Positions 16,344 through 25,230 of a stretch of 64,000 nt of DNA are shown here, one piece after another. The translations under genes were made by a program, and so were the position numbers. The notes beneath the pieces were generated by a model. It made no database searches and had not been told where the DNA came from. It saw only the letters and a program-made list of their open reading frames with translations. The stretch is from Pedobacter lusitanus (GTDB lineage Bacteria > Bacteroidota > Bacteroidia > Sphingobacteriales > Sphingobacteriaceae), in contig NZ_CP157278.1 in the NCBI RefSeq assembly GCF_040026395.1, forward strand, positions 3,348,001-3,412,000. Direction: 5' to 3'. Position 1 is the stretch's first letter. Each line of letters starts with the position of its first letter.

Positions 16344-17993
16344 TTAAACCAATAATCTTACCGGTTCTTCTAATAATGCTTTGAATGTTTGCAGGAATGC
16401 AGCACCTGTAGCCCCATCAACCGTACGGTGATCACAGCTTAAAGTAACTTTCATTACATTTCCTGGAACAACAGCACCATTTTTAACTACCGGAACCTGT
16501 GATATCCCACCAACTGCCAGGATACAAGAATCAGGAGTATTAATAATAGCTGTAAATTCTTCAATGCCGAACATACCTAAATTAGATACGGTGAAAGTTG
16601 AACCTTCCCAGTCTGAAGGCTGTAGTTTTTTTGCTTTTGCACGTTGCGCAAAATCTTTGACCTCAGCCGAGATACGTGACAATGGTTTTCCATCAGCAAA
16701 ACGTACAACCGGAACTAATAGTCCGTCTTCTACTGCGATAGCTACACCAATGTTAACATGCTCATTGTAACGGATCTTATCACCTAACCATGAAGAGTTC
16801 ACATTAGGATGTTGTTTTAACGCAACAGCCACAGCTTTAATCACTAAATCATTGAATGACAATTTAACCGGAGAGAACTCATTCATCTTAGTACGCGCAT
16901 CCATAGCAGCATCCATATCAATACTCATCGTAAGATAGAAGTGCGGAGCAGTAAATAAGCTTTCTGATAATCTTTTCGCGATTACTTTACGCATTTGAGA
17001 AACTGGTTTCTCTGTATATTTTTCTTCTCCTATATACTGAGCAAGAACAGGTGCCTGTTTCTCAGCTGCAGGGGCTGAACCAGCATCAGCTGCTTTTGCC
17101 GCAGCAGCAGGCTTGAAGTTTTCTATATCTTTTTTAATGATACGACCACCATCAGCACTACCTGAAACCTGTGAAAGATCTATACCTTTTTCTTTTGCAA
17201 TTCTTTTTGCCAGAGGAGATGCTTTCAGACGTGAGCCATCAGCGTTATGTTGTTCTTCCTGTGCTTCAGCAACAGGAGCAGCAGCTGCTTCTTTTACCGG
17301 AGCATCCGATTTGTCAGCAGCAGGTTTAGCCGGAGCATCACCCTGACTTAAAATTCCACTGATATCAAATCCTTCAGGACCTACTATTGCAATAATACCG
17401 TTTACTTTAGCAGCAGCACCTTTTTCTACACCAATATGTAACAAAGTTCCGTCTGCATAACCCATTACCTCCATAGTAGCCTTATCGGTTTCTACATCAG
17501 CCAGGATATCATCATTCTTAATTTTATCACCTACTTTTTTATGCCATTCAGCAATTACGCCTTCAGTCATAGTATCGCTTAACAAAGGCATACGTACTAC
17601 AGTAACACCTTGTTTTTCCAGATCAGCATCACTTACTGCAGCACCTTTTGCTTCAGCTGCAGGAGCCGCTTCAGCAGGTTTTGTTTCTGCAGCTTTTTCT
17701 TCTTTTGCCGGTGCAGAAGCACCTTCAGCATCAAGAGCAGCTTTATAATCTTCGCCTTCTTTACCAATAACTGCAATTACAGCATCAACAGGAACAGCTT
17801 TACCTTCTTCTACACCAATAAAAAGGATGGTGCCATCCCAGTAGGATTCAAGATCCATGGTAGCCTTATCGGTTTCCACTTCTGCCAGAACATCTCCACT
17901 TTTAACTTTATCGCCAACTTTTTTATGCCACTTAGCCATCACCCCTTCGGTCATGGTGTCGCTCATTTTGGGCATCTTAACTACTTCAGCCAT
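16344..17993 (-). CDS. pdhC: Pyruvate dehydrogenase complex E2, dihydrolipoamide acetyltransferase
   Basis: The core enzyme of pyruvate dehydrogenase, which moves the acetyl group from lipoate to CoA. In order: two lipoyl domains (each with the lipoylated Lys in an ETDKAT motif, near residue 44 and again in the second domain near 160), Ala/Pro/Glu-rich linkers, a peripheral-subunit-binding domain (SPLAKRIAKEKGIDLSQVSG), another linker, and the catalytic domain with the HRTVDG motif near the C-terminus. The 549-residue length fits a two-lipoyl-domain E2. It follows pdhA by 31 bases in one operon; the E1-beta and E3 genes are not in the window. Confidence 0.95.
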   Translation of the reverse strand: MAEVVKMPKMSDTMTEGVMAKWHKKVGDKVKSGDVLAEVETDKATMDLESYWDGTILFIGVEEGKAVPVDAVIAVIGKEGEDYKAALDAEGASAPAKEEKAAETKPAEAAPAAEAKGAAVSDADLEKQGVTVVRMPLLSDTMTEGVIAEWHKKVGDKIKNDDILADVETDKATMEVMGYADGTLLHIGVEKGAAAKVNGIIAIVGPEGFDISGILSQGDAPAKPAADKSDAPVKEAAAAPVAEAQEEQHNADGSRLKASPLAKRIAKEKGIDLSQVSGSADGGRIIKKDIENFKPAAAAKAADAGSAPAAEKQAPVLAQYIGEEKYTEKPVSQMRKVIAKRLSESLFTAPHFYLTMSIDMDAAMDARTKMNEFSPVKLSFNDLVIKAVAVALKQHPNVNSSWLGDKIRYNEHVNIGVAIAVEDGLLVPVVRFADGKPLSRISAEVKDFAQRAKAKKLQPSDWEGSTFTVSNLGMFGIEEFTAIINTPDSCILAVGGISQVPVVKNGAVVPGNVMKVTLSCDHRTVDGATGAAFLQTFKALLEEPVRLLV

Positions 17994-18024
17994 TCTATAA
18001 TATCAATTGAAATATGTTGTAAAA

Positions 18025-19020
18025 TTAATCTTGGATATATGGATAGTCTTGTTGCACATAAACATCAGTATATAATTCTGATGCTTCTGGCCATGGTGAC
18101 TCTTCAGCAAATTTTACAGATTCATCCACGATCTGTTTCACTTTAGCTTCAATTTCATCAATCCACGCCTGATCAGCATACTTTTCATTAAGAATAGTTT
18201 CTCTTACTGATTCAATCGGATCTTTAGCTTTATACTCTTCCAATTCATCTTTAGTACGGTATTTAGCAGGATCAGACATAGAATGTCCACGGTAACGATA
18301 AGTTCTCATTTCTAAAAATGTTGGTCCTTCACCATTACGCGCACGCTGAGCTGCTTCATCCATTGCATTGTGAACAGCAACAGGATCCATTCCATCTACA
18401 GGAGCACATGGCATATCAAATCCTAAACCGATTTTATACAGATCCAGCATATTTGTTGTACGTTCTACAGAAGTTCCCATCGCATAACCATTATTCTCAC
18501 AAACAAAGATTACAGGAAGTTTCCATAACATTGCCATATTAAAGGCTTCATTCAGTGCGCCCTGACGAACTGCACCATCACCCATATAACAAACGTTTAC
18601 ATTTTTAGTCCCTTTATATTTTTCAGCAAATGCGATACCCGCACCTAATGGTATTTGTCCACCTACAATTCCGTGACCACCATAAAAATTATGTTCTTTG
18701 CTAAACATGTGCATTGAACCACCTTTACCTTTGGAACAGCCGGTAGCTTTACCATACATCTCTGCCATTATAGCGTTTGCACTTACACCTTTCGCCAAAG
18801 CATGAGCGTGATCACGATAAGCGGTGATCATAGAATCTTCAGGTTGTAATGCAGAAATCGCTCCGGCAACTACAGCCTCCTGACCGATATATAGATGACA
18901 AAAACCACGGATTTTCTGTTGTCCGTAAAGTTGACCAGTTTTCTCTTCGAACTTACGCATCAGTAACATCGACTCAAACCACTTCAGATAGGTATCCTTA
19001 TTAATTTCTACTGCACTCAT
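18025..19020 (-). CDS. pdhA: Pyruvate dehydrogenase E1 component, alpha subunit
   Basis: The thiamine-diphosphate-dependent alpha subunit that decarboxylates pyruvate. The ThDP motif GDGAVRQGALNEAFNMA ends in VIFVCENN. The phosphorylation-loop-like segment TYRYRGHSMSDP is conserved, as is GSMHMFSKEHNFYGGHGIVG. At 331 residues it matches bacterial separate-subunit E1-alpha. It is the first gene of the pdhA-pdhC operon; the beta subunit must be encoded elsewhere. Confidence 0.95.
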   Translation of the reverse strand: MSAVEINKDTYLKWFESMLLMRKFEEKTGQLYGQQKIRGFCHLYIGQEAVVAGAISALQPEDSMITAYRDHAHALAKGVSANAIMAEMYGKATGCSKGKGGSMHMFSKEHNFYGGHGIVGGQIPLGAGIAFAEKYKGTKNVNVCYMGDGAVRQGALNEAFNMAMLWKLPVIFVCENNGYAMGTSVERTTNMLDLYKIGLGFDMPCAPVDGMDPVAVHNAMDEAAQRARNGEGPTFLEMRTYRYRGHSMSDPAKYRTKDELEEYKAKDPIESVRETILNEKYADQAWIDEIEAKVKQIVDESVKFAEESPWPEASELYTDVYVQQDYPYIQD

Positions 19021-19049
19021 TTTTGGCTATTGATTTTTATTTATGAGAG

Positions 19050-19057
19050 CAAATCTA
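19050..19057 (-). promoter_or_regulatory. Candidate -7 element of the pdhA-pdhC operon
   Basis: Reads TAGATTTG on the minus strand, matching TAnnTTTG, 29 bases before the pdhA start codon. No good -33 element was seen. Confidence 0.45.
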
Positions 19058-19150
19058 CTTTTTTATTGTAATATATCGAAGGAATAGTGTAAAATGGATG
19101 TGATCAATGACCGTAAAATGTTAATAACTCACACATTTCAACAAAATACA

Positions 19151-19182
19151 TTTGGATAACATATCTAATTTACATAGTTTTG
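19151..19182 (+). promoter_or_regulatory. Bacteroidota-type promoter of the NlpC/P60 gene
   Basis: TTTG at 19151-19154 and TAGTTTTG at 19175-19182 are separated by 20 bases, matching the housekeeping consensus TTTG-N19-21-TAnnTTTG. The start codon is at 19256, giving a leader of about 65 bases. Confidence 0.7.
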
Positions 19183-19255
19183 ACAACCTGACAATAAGCC
19201 TTAGCTGGTGTACGTTTAAGTGCAAGTACCTTTTACCCAAACTTAACAGTGTAAC

Positions 19256-19810
19256 ATGATAAAAAAATTTTTGTTTTCTGCCCTTATTGCTTTGTGCAGC
19301 GTAACTGCTTTAAACGCACAAACTAAAACAAAAGAAACCAATAAATTAGAGGATCCTGACAACTTAGCTTCCCAATATTTCTCCCAGGTTATGGGTATCG
19401 CAGTCGACGCGACATCTAACGTCAAACTCTACAAATTCATTTATGAATGGATAGGAACTCCTTACCGGTTTGGTGGAAATACCAAGAAAGGAATTGATTG
19501 TTCAGCCTTCACGAAAGCGATTTACGATAAAGTTTTCAACACTACATTGTTAAGAAATTCAAGAGACATCTTCAGCATGGTAGACCCACTACCTAAAGAT
19601 GAACTAAAAGAAGGAGATCTGGTCTTCTTTAAAATCAGAAGTACAAGAATTACACATATAGGAATTTATTTAGGTGATAACCGTTTTGCACACGCTTCCT
19701 CTTCAAGAGGTGTCGTGATCAGCAATCTGAATGAACCTTATTATTCCCGCTTCTTTTATAAGGGTGGCAGGATTTTAGAATCAGCTAAAAAAGATTTAAT
19801 AGAAGAATAA
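19256..19810 (+). CDS. NlpC/P60 (C40) family cell-wall endopeptidase
   Basis: An exported 184-residue peptidoglycan hydrolase that would cut peptide stems. A signal peptide (FLFSALIALCSVTALNAQ) leads to a C40 domain: the catalytic Cys lies in GIDCSAFTKAIYD, the His in THIGIYLGDNRFAHASSS, and the third polar residue probably in the NEPYYSR region. The preceding segment GTPYRFGGNTKKG is the family signature. A consensus promoter lies upstream and a terminator at 19833-19864, so it is monocistronic. Confidence 0.92.
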   Translation: MIKKFLFSALIALCSVTALNAQTKTKETNKLEDPDNLASQYFSQVMGIAVDATSNVKLYKFIYEWIGTPYRFGGNTKKGIDCSAFTKAIYDKVFNTTLLRNSRDIFSMVDPLPKDELKEGDLVFFKIRSTRITHIGIYLGDNRFAHASSSRGVVISNLNEPYYSRFFYKGGRILESAKKDLIEE

Positions 19811-19832
19811 GATCTTCGTCAAAAATAGCTAC

Positions 19833-19864
19833 AAAATCCTTCTAGATCCTTTTAGAAGGATTTT
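19833..19864 (+). terminator. Intrinsic terminator of the NlpC/P60 gene
   Basis: Stem AAAATCCTTCTA with its exact complement (12 bp), 8-base loop, then a run of T. Confidence 0.88.
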
Positions 19865-19902
19865 TTTATGCTCCTAATTACTACAAAAACAAATTTACCT
19901 CA

Positions 19903-21012
19903 ATGAAATTCAAAATAACAGGCTTTATTTTACTCGCTGTAATAACCAGCCTTATCCTGTTAAGCTGCACAGGAAACGTTAATGTAGCTGCAGAACAGAA
20001 AACATCACCCCTAAAGGATACTCTGCTAAAAGTCACTAAAGATACGCTCACGATTACAGCTGTTGGTGACATTATGCTTGGCTCTGCCTATCCTTCAAAA
20101 TCCAACCTTCCTGCTGATGATGCTGTGGGGAGTTTCAAAAATGTAGCTTCTTTTCTAAAGGGTGATATCGTATTTGGTAACCTGGAAGGATGTTTCCTGA
20201 ATGCAGGAAAATCCACGAAATGCAAAGACACAATCGGTAATAGTTGTTTTGCTTTCAGAATGCCGGAACGTTATGCAGGTATTTATAAGGAAGCAGGATT
20301 CAATCTACTTAGCGTTGCCAATAATCATGTTGGTGATTTTGGATGGAAAGGGAGAAAGCGCAGTGCTGCAATCCTGGACTCTCTTGGTATAAAATATGCA
20401 GGCTTAACTTCTCATCCCTATACAATTTTTGAAAAAGACAGTGTAAAGTACGGATTCTGTGCCTTTGCACCGAACGAAAATACAGTTTCTATCAATCAGA
20501 TTGACAGTGCAAAGGAACTGGTGTCCTTTCTTAAAAAACAAGTTGATATTGTTATTGTGTCTTTCCATGGTGGTGGTGAGGGAGCTAGATTTGAACATGT
20601 AACCCGGGCCAATGAAATTTTCTACAAGGAAAACAGAGGAAATGTATATGCCTTCTCTCACGCTGTCATTGACGCTGGTGCAGATATTGTATTAGGACAG
20701 GGCCCACACGTCACCCGTGCAGTAGAGGTTTACAAAAACAAGCTCATTGCTTACAGTCTTGGAAATTTCTGTACTTATGGCATGTTCAGCTTAAAGGGAC
20801 CAAATGGATTTGCTCCGCTTATAACAGTCAAATTAAATGGTAAAGGCGATTTTCTCTATGCCGACGTTGTTTCTGTTAAACAGGATAAAGTCAACAGACT
20901 GACACTGGATAATAATCACACCGCATTTAATAAAATCAAGTCTCTTACTGATTTAGATTTCCCGGGACATAATCTGGTTTTTAATGATCAGAGAATTGAA
21001 CTGAAAAAATAA
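19903..21012 (+). CDS. CapA-family (PGA synthesis CapA-like) lipoprotein
   Basis: A 369-residue protein with a lipoprotein signal (FILLAVITSLILLSC). The body is a calcineurin-like metallophosphatase fold of the CapA/PgsA type, with AVGDIMLG near residue 55, NLEGCF near 95, the SVANNHVGDFGWKG motif, a VIVSFHGGGEG motif and the GQGPHVTRAVEVY stretch holding metal-binding His residues. CapA is needed for poly-gamma-glutamate capsule in Bacillus, but CapB/CapC are not seen here, so a capsule role is not supported by context. It may act on cell-surface polymers. Confidence 0.9.
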   Translation: MKFKITGFILLAVITSLILLSCTGNVNVAAEQKTSPLKDTLLKVTKDTLTITAVGDIMLGSAYPSKSNLPADDAVGSFKNVASFLKGDIVFGNLEGCFLNAGKSTKCKDTIGNSCFAFRMPERYAGIYKEAGFNLLSVANNHVGDFGWKGRKRSAAILDSLGIKYAGLTSHPYTIFEKDSVKYGFCAFAPNENTVSINQIDSAKELVSFLKKQVDIVIVSFHGGGEGARFEHVTRANEIFYKENRGNVYAFSHAVIDAGADIVLGQGPHVTRAVEVYKNKLIAYSLGNFCTYGMFSLKGPNGFAPLITVKLNGKGDFLYADVVSVKQDKVNRLTLDNNHTAFNKIKSLTDLDFPGHNLVFNDQRIELKK

Positions 21013-21185
21013 AAACTGTCTTTCCCGCTTCTTTCCTTTTTGCTCTGCCGGGCAGCGGTAATCGTATGCCCTTTCTTAAGTAGTTTTAAGATACAAAGGA
21101 ATATCTTCAGCGATTAAAAATGGACAATTAGACTGATATTAATATTTCGTACCTTGAAACAGTTTAACTTATTTAATTATTAATC

Positions 21186-22109
21186 ATGAATTACGCCATG
21201 TACATTTTTTTCTTCTTTGTCATAGTAGTGCTGTTCAGCTCTTTTGTGACGGTAAAGCAAGGGACAATTGCTGTTGTTACAGTCTTTGGAAAATACAGAC
21301 GCCAGCTGAGACCAGGACTAAATTTCAAAATCCCGCTTATTGAGGTTATACATTCCAGAATTTCGATACAGAACCGTTCTGTAGAACTTTCTTTCCAGGC
21401 AGTAACACAGGATCAGGCCAACGTATATTTCAAGGCTATGCTATTGTATTCAGTACTGAATCACGATGAAGAGACTATTAAGAATGTAGCCTTTAAATTC
21501 GTTGATGCGACAAATTTAATGCAGGCACTGATCCGTACTATTGAAGGATCAATCCGGGCTTATGTCGCCACTCAGAAACAAGCTAATGTTTTAGCACAAC
21601 GAAACGAGATCGTAATGCACGTAAAAGAACAAATCGATATCGTACTGGAATCATGGGGCTATCACCTGCAGGATCTGCAATTGAATGATATTACTTTTGA
21701 TGACGAGATCATGAGATCAATGAGTCGTGTGGTAGCTTCAAATAATCTTAAAGCAGCAGCCGAAAATGAGGGACAGGCTTTACTAATTACCAAAACCAAG
21801 GGAGCTGAAGCTGATGGTAATGCCATCAAGATTGCCGCAGCTGCCGAACGTGAGGCCGCACAGTTACGCGGACAGGGTATTGCACTGTTCAGAGCCGAAG
21901 TTGCACACGGGATGACAAAAGCTGCCCAGGAGATGGAGCAGGCAAATCTGGATATCTCAGTGATCTTATTCACGATGTGGACTGAGTCTATTAAACATTT
22001 TGCAGAGAATAGCGATGGTAATGTGATCTTCCTTGATGGTTCTACAGATGGGATGAATAAGACGATGAAGGAAATGATGTCTATGCAATTCCAGAAACCG
22101 AAAAATTAG
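21186..22109 (+). CDS. SPFH/Band 7 (stomatin-prohibitin-like) membrane protein
   Basis: A 307-residue slipin/stomatin-type protein. One N-terminal membrane helix (YIFFFFVIVVLFSSF) is followed by the SPFH domain (VKQGTIAVVTVFGKYRRQLRPG, residues about 25-200) and an Ala/Glu-rich coiled coil (AAENEGQALLITKTKGAEADG) ending in a short tail. Such proteins oligomerise into membrane microdomains and often control membrane proteases or transporters; an NfeD partner is not present nearby. It has its own gene unit closed by the 66-bp palindrome at 22121. Confidence 0.9.
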   Translation: MNYAMYIFFFFVIVVLFSSFVTVKQGTIAVVTVFGKYRRQLRPGLNFKIPLIEVIHSRISIQNRSVELSFQAVTQDQANVYFKAMLLYSVLNHDEETIKNVAFKFVDATNLMQALIRTIEGSIRAYVATQKQANVLAQRNEIVMHVKEQIDIVLESWGYHLQDLQLNDITFDDEIMRSMSRVVASNNLKAAAENEGQALLITKTKGAEADGNAIKIAAAAEREAAQLRGQGIALFRAEVAHGMTKAAQEMEQANLDISVILFTMWTESIKHFAENSDGNVIFLDGSTDGMNKTMKEMMSMQFQKPKN

Positions 22110-22120
22110 TCTTTCTCACA

Positions 22121-22186
22121 AACACTAATTAAACAAAGAGGCCGCAGCAGATTAATCTGCTGCGGCCTCTTTGTTTAATTAGTGTT
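22121..22186. terminator. 66-bp perfect palindrome acting as a bidirectional terminator
   Basis: Each arm is 33 bases (22121-22153 and 22154-22186) and they match exactly. The GC-rich core (GAGGCCGCAGCAG) is flanked by A/T-rich parts. It lies 11 bases after the SPFH stop and 10 bases before the end of the convergent protease gene, so it can end both transcripts. Confidence 0.9.
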
Positions 22187-22196
22187 GATCGTATAA

Positions 22197-24347
22197 TTAT
22201 TTCTTTACCTCCATAAAGTCTCCCATAACTCTCAGACTTTCGTCCTGAAAGAAATCAAAGTCTTCATTCTTCTTGATTTTATCTCCTTTTTTAACCGGAG
22301 GCAAACCTCTCGAAGCTCTCAGCTTATTGGTTTTCTCCAAAGATTTGGCTTCCAGACTATCTCTTTCAGCTTTCAATTTGCTTTCATTTAATGTTACTGA
22401 GGTTTCCAGATCACGTTTTTTCATATCTGCAATACCCTGGATCAGGACTTTATAATCCAAAGATTTTTCCATCCTTGCATTATGCAGCTTAACCAATTCA
22501 GGTTTAACTGCTGACAGGTTAGCAACCGGTGTAAAGTTGGATCTCTGAACTTCATCCCATGGCAGTGCCGATGTCTCAGTATCTTCGCCAATCTTATCCA
22601 TTGGATAGAAAGATGGTAAAGTAATATCCGGCATTACTCCTTTATGCTGAGTACTGCTACCATTTACACGGTAAAACTTAGCCATAGTCAGGTTAATCTG
22701 TCCAAGCTGAGGCGTATCCTTTCCTCCTTTGATTGTCAGTCCAGCTCCGGGATTACCCTTCTGAACAAGACTAGCCAGACGCTGCAGGATAGATGGGTTT
22801 ACCAACTTATTTAAATCAATAGAAGACTGAACTGTACCTTTACCATAAGTTTGTGTACCTATAATGATTCCTCTTCCGTAATCCTGTATTGCACCAGCAA
22901 AAATTTCAGATGCAGAAGCACTTAAGCGATCCACCATTACACCGAAAGGGCCGCTCCATGCCACACCAGGATGTTCATCATTACTCACTTCTACATTGCC
23001 TTTTAAGTCCTTAACCTGAACGACAGGTCCCTTATCAATAAATAACCCTGTAAGATCAATTGCCTCGAGTAAAGATCCACCGCCATTGGCACGCAGATCC
23101 ATCATGATTGCATCAACCTTATCTTTATTTTTCAGTGTATCGATTAATAGTTTTACATCACGTGTAGTACTTTTATAGTTCGGGTCACCAGCATTTGCCG
23201 CTTTAAAATCTGCATAAAACGCAGGGACAATAATGACACCGATTTTATAGGATTTACCATTGGACTCTATAGTTTTCACTTCTTTTTTAGCCGACTGATC
23301 CTGCATCACGATCTTCTCCCTGGTCATTTCTACAATGATCGGCTTTGAAGACATATCCTGACCTACAGGAATGATTTTCAATCTTACTTTGGTTCCCTTA
23401 GGGCCTTTGATTTTAGCTACAGAGTTATCAATTCTCCAACCGATGATATCTTCAAACTCTCCGGTCGCCTGTCCTACAGCAACAATTCTATCTCCGGAAT
23501 TCAGCTGTTTGCTTTTGAAAGCAGGACCACCCGGGATAATTTCTGAAATCTTCAATATATCATTTTCCAATAGCAGATGTGCACCAATTCCTTCAAAAGA
23601 ACGGGCCATATCCTCATTAAACTGAATAGCTTTGCTTGGATTAAAGTAATTTGTGTGCGGATCAATTGTTTCTGTAAAAGCATCCATGATCATTTGAAAT
23701 ACATCCTGATTATTCAGTTTAGCAGATTGTGATTTCAGATTCTGGTATCTTTTAGTCAGTGTCTCTACATTTTTAGCTTCGGCAGTACCGGCTATTTTTA
23801 AATTGATCAGTTCATATTTAACTCTCTTTTTCCAGATATCATTCAATGCCGCTGTCGAAGTTACCCATGGCATTTTCTCTCTGTCAAAAACATAGGTATC
23901 ATTCTGGTTGAAATCATATTTATCCTTGATATGCGCCATTGCATAATCAAGAGTCTCATTATATCTTTTGGAATAGACATTAAAAATATAAAATGGAGCA
24001 CTTAAATCGCCTGCTCTGAAATCATCGTCAAGAGTGGTTCTGAATTGCTCAAAATCTTTAATATCCGAAGCAAGAAAATAACTTCTGTATGGATCAAGTG
24101 CCTTGATATACTTATCCAGTACCAGAGATGAAATCGAATCGTTTACCGTTAATTTCTTATAGTTGTAATTTTCTATCAGAGCGACAATCTCCTTACATAC
24201 CAAACTCTGTTGCTCATCAGGCTTAATATTAGGGATACCTTCAACAAGCGGTTGTGCTTTAGGCGCTGCTGAACAGGCTAGAACAGCTGCAGTGAAGGTT
24301 ACCAGTAATATTCTTTTTAACATCTCTTTAAATAATTTAAAATCCAT
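22197..24347 (-). CDS. Carboxy-terminal processing protease (Prc/Tsp type, peptidase S41)
   Basis: A large tail-specific protease of the cell envelope. After a lipoprotein-like signal (LLVTFTAAVLACSAAPK), an N-terminal helical domain runs to about residue 230, a PDZ domain follows (FEGIGAHLLLENDILKISEI to PGGPAFKSKQLNSGDRIVAVG), then the S41 core with the catalytic Ser in DRLSASASEIFAG and Lys in QTYGKGTVQSS. The C-terminal DUF3340-type helical tail completes it. Roughly 717 residues is normal for the long Prc form. Three starts are possible (TTG 24365, ATG 24347, ATG 24323); the ATG at 24347 is chosen as an intermediate call. Confidence 0.92.
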   Translation of the reverse strand: MDFKLFKEMLKRILLVTFTAAVLACSAAPKAQPLVEGIPNIKPDEQQSLVCKEIVALIENYNYKKLTVNDSISSLVLDKYIKALDPYRSYFLASDIKDFEQFRTTLDDDFRAGDLSAPFYIFNVYSKRYNETLDYAMAHIKDKYDFNQNDTYVFDREKMPWVTSTAALNDIWKKRVKYELINLKIAGTAEAKNVETLTKRYQNLKSQSAKLNNQDVFQMIMDAFTETIDPHTNYFNPSKAIQFNEDMARSFEGIGAHLLLENDILKISEIIPGGPAFKSKQLNSGDRIVAVGQATGEFEDIIGWRIDNSVAKIKGPKGTKVRLKIIPVGQDMSSKPIIVEMTREKIVMQDQSAKKEVKTIESNGKSYKIGVIIVPAFYADFKAANAGDPNYKSTTRDVKLLIDTLKNKDKVDAIMMDLRANGGGSLLEAIDLTGLFIDKGPVVQVKDLKGNVEVSNDEHPGVAWSGPFGVMVDRLSASASEIFAGAIQDYGRGIIIGTQTYGKGTVQSSIDLNKLVNPSILQRLASLVQKGNPGAGLTIKGGKDTPQLGQINLTMAKFYRVNGSSTQHKGVMPDITLPSFYPMDKIGEDTETSALPWDEVQRSNFTPVANLSAVKPELVKLHNARMEKSLDYKVLIQGIADMKKRDLETSVTLNESKLKAERDSLEAKSLEKTNKLRASRGLPPVKKGDKIKKNEDFDFFQDESLRVMGDFMEVKK

Positions 24348-24390
24348 TTTTATAATAACAACCAATATGATACCAATTTCTCAAATAAAC

Positions 24391-24423
24391 AGAAAAGAGA
24401 CAGTATAATACTGTCTCTTTTCT
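24391..24423 (-). terminator. Terminator of the cphB-iaaA-TPR operon
   Basis: Two perfect 16-base arms (24391-24406 and 24408-24423) with a single-base centre. On the minus strand the stem runs into a moderately T-rich stretch. It separates the operon from the protease gene. Confidence 0.8.
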
Positions 24424-24538
24424 GTAATCTTTACCAAATATAATTAAATACTGTATAATACCATCCATCATAACGATTAAAATACACTATAACACCCACA
24501 TAAACAGTATTTTCTGTTCAAACAAATGGTAGTATTTT

Positions 24539-25210
24539 TTATTTCAGGACGCTCTTTTTTTCAGCGATAGAGGTTCTTGCCAGCTTAAACTGACCATTAT
24601 ACTGGCTTATTTTTGAAGTTTTGGCAAAAAGCTCCGCCCGGTTAACATCTTTTAAAGCCAGAGAAAATTCTTTTTTCTTCATTTTCACCTGAACAAGTCC
24701 CAGGATAGAGTCAATATAAGCTGAATTATTATTAACCTGTCTGGCTAAAATCCCCTGCTGGGTAAAAAACCACATCGACTGTGTAAGCTTATTTGCTGCC
24801 AGATAAATTTTACCCAATTGGTTATATGAAGCCATTTGCCCTGCTCTGTTTCCAAAACGGGAATAAGTTTTAAGTGCAACGTTTAAAGTAACCTGTTCAG
24901 CTTCCGTATAATGCTCCATCAGATAGTGTACGTTACTTAATCTTAAAAGTGAAGCACCGTAACGTGCAAAATTCTTAGAATTATTATATTCAAAAGCTGC
25001 CTTTCCAAATAAAGTAACGGCATCATTCAGATCACCATTTTTTTCGTTCTTTTCGGCCTGTTCAAAATAGAAATCACCATCTGCTCCAGATACAGCGATC
25101 GTAATAGAACCATTACTGGAAAGTGGTTCCTGCTGAACAAAAGTATTTGTTTGTGCCATCGCTGACCCGGAAAAAACCAGGCATAACAAAGCGAAACAGA
25201 GTTTATACAT
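24539..25210 (-). CDS. Exported tetratricopeptide-repeat protein in the cyanophycin operon
   Basis: A 223-residue protein with a signal peptide (LCFALLCLVFSGSAMAQ). From about residue 48 it reads as helical TPR-like pairs: ADGDFYFEQAEKNEKNGDLN, a second unit with YNNSKNFARYGASLLRLSNV, a third with YSRFGNRAGQMASYNQLGKI, and further ones, enough for about four repeats. TPR domains bind partner proteins. It starts 20 bases after iaaA and ends before the shared terminator, so it is transcribed with the cyanophycin-degrading enzymes. The export signal is odd for a partner of cytoplasmic enzymes; its role is unknown. Confidence 0.85.
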   Translation of the reverse strand: MYKLCFALLCLVFSGSAMAQTNTFVQQEPLSSNGSITIAVSGADGDFYFEQAEKNEKNGDLNDAVTLFGKAAFEYNNSKNFARYGASLLRLSNVHYLMEHYTEAEQVTLNVALKTYSRFGNRAGQMASYNQLGKIYLAANKLTQSMWFFTQQGILARQVNNNSAYIDSILGLVQVKMKKKEFSLALKDVNRAELFAKTSKISQYNGQFKLARTSIAEKKSVLK

Positions 25211-25230
25211 ATTACAAATATATATATATT

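Noticed and set aside
17610..18146. Long open frame (178 codons) on the plus strand, opposite pdhC and pdhA
   Set aside because: It is antisense to clear lipoyl-domain and E1-alpha coding sequence, and its translation is a Phe/Ser/Cys-rich mirror of the Ala/Lys/Glu-rich linkers of E2. No family signature.
19903..21012. CapA-like gene as proof of a poly-gamma-glutamate capsule locus
   Set aside because: No CapB, CapC or other PGA synthesis gene is in the neighbourhood.
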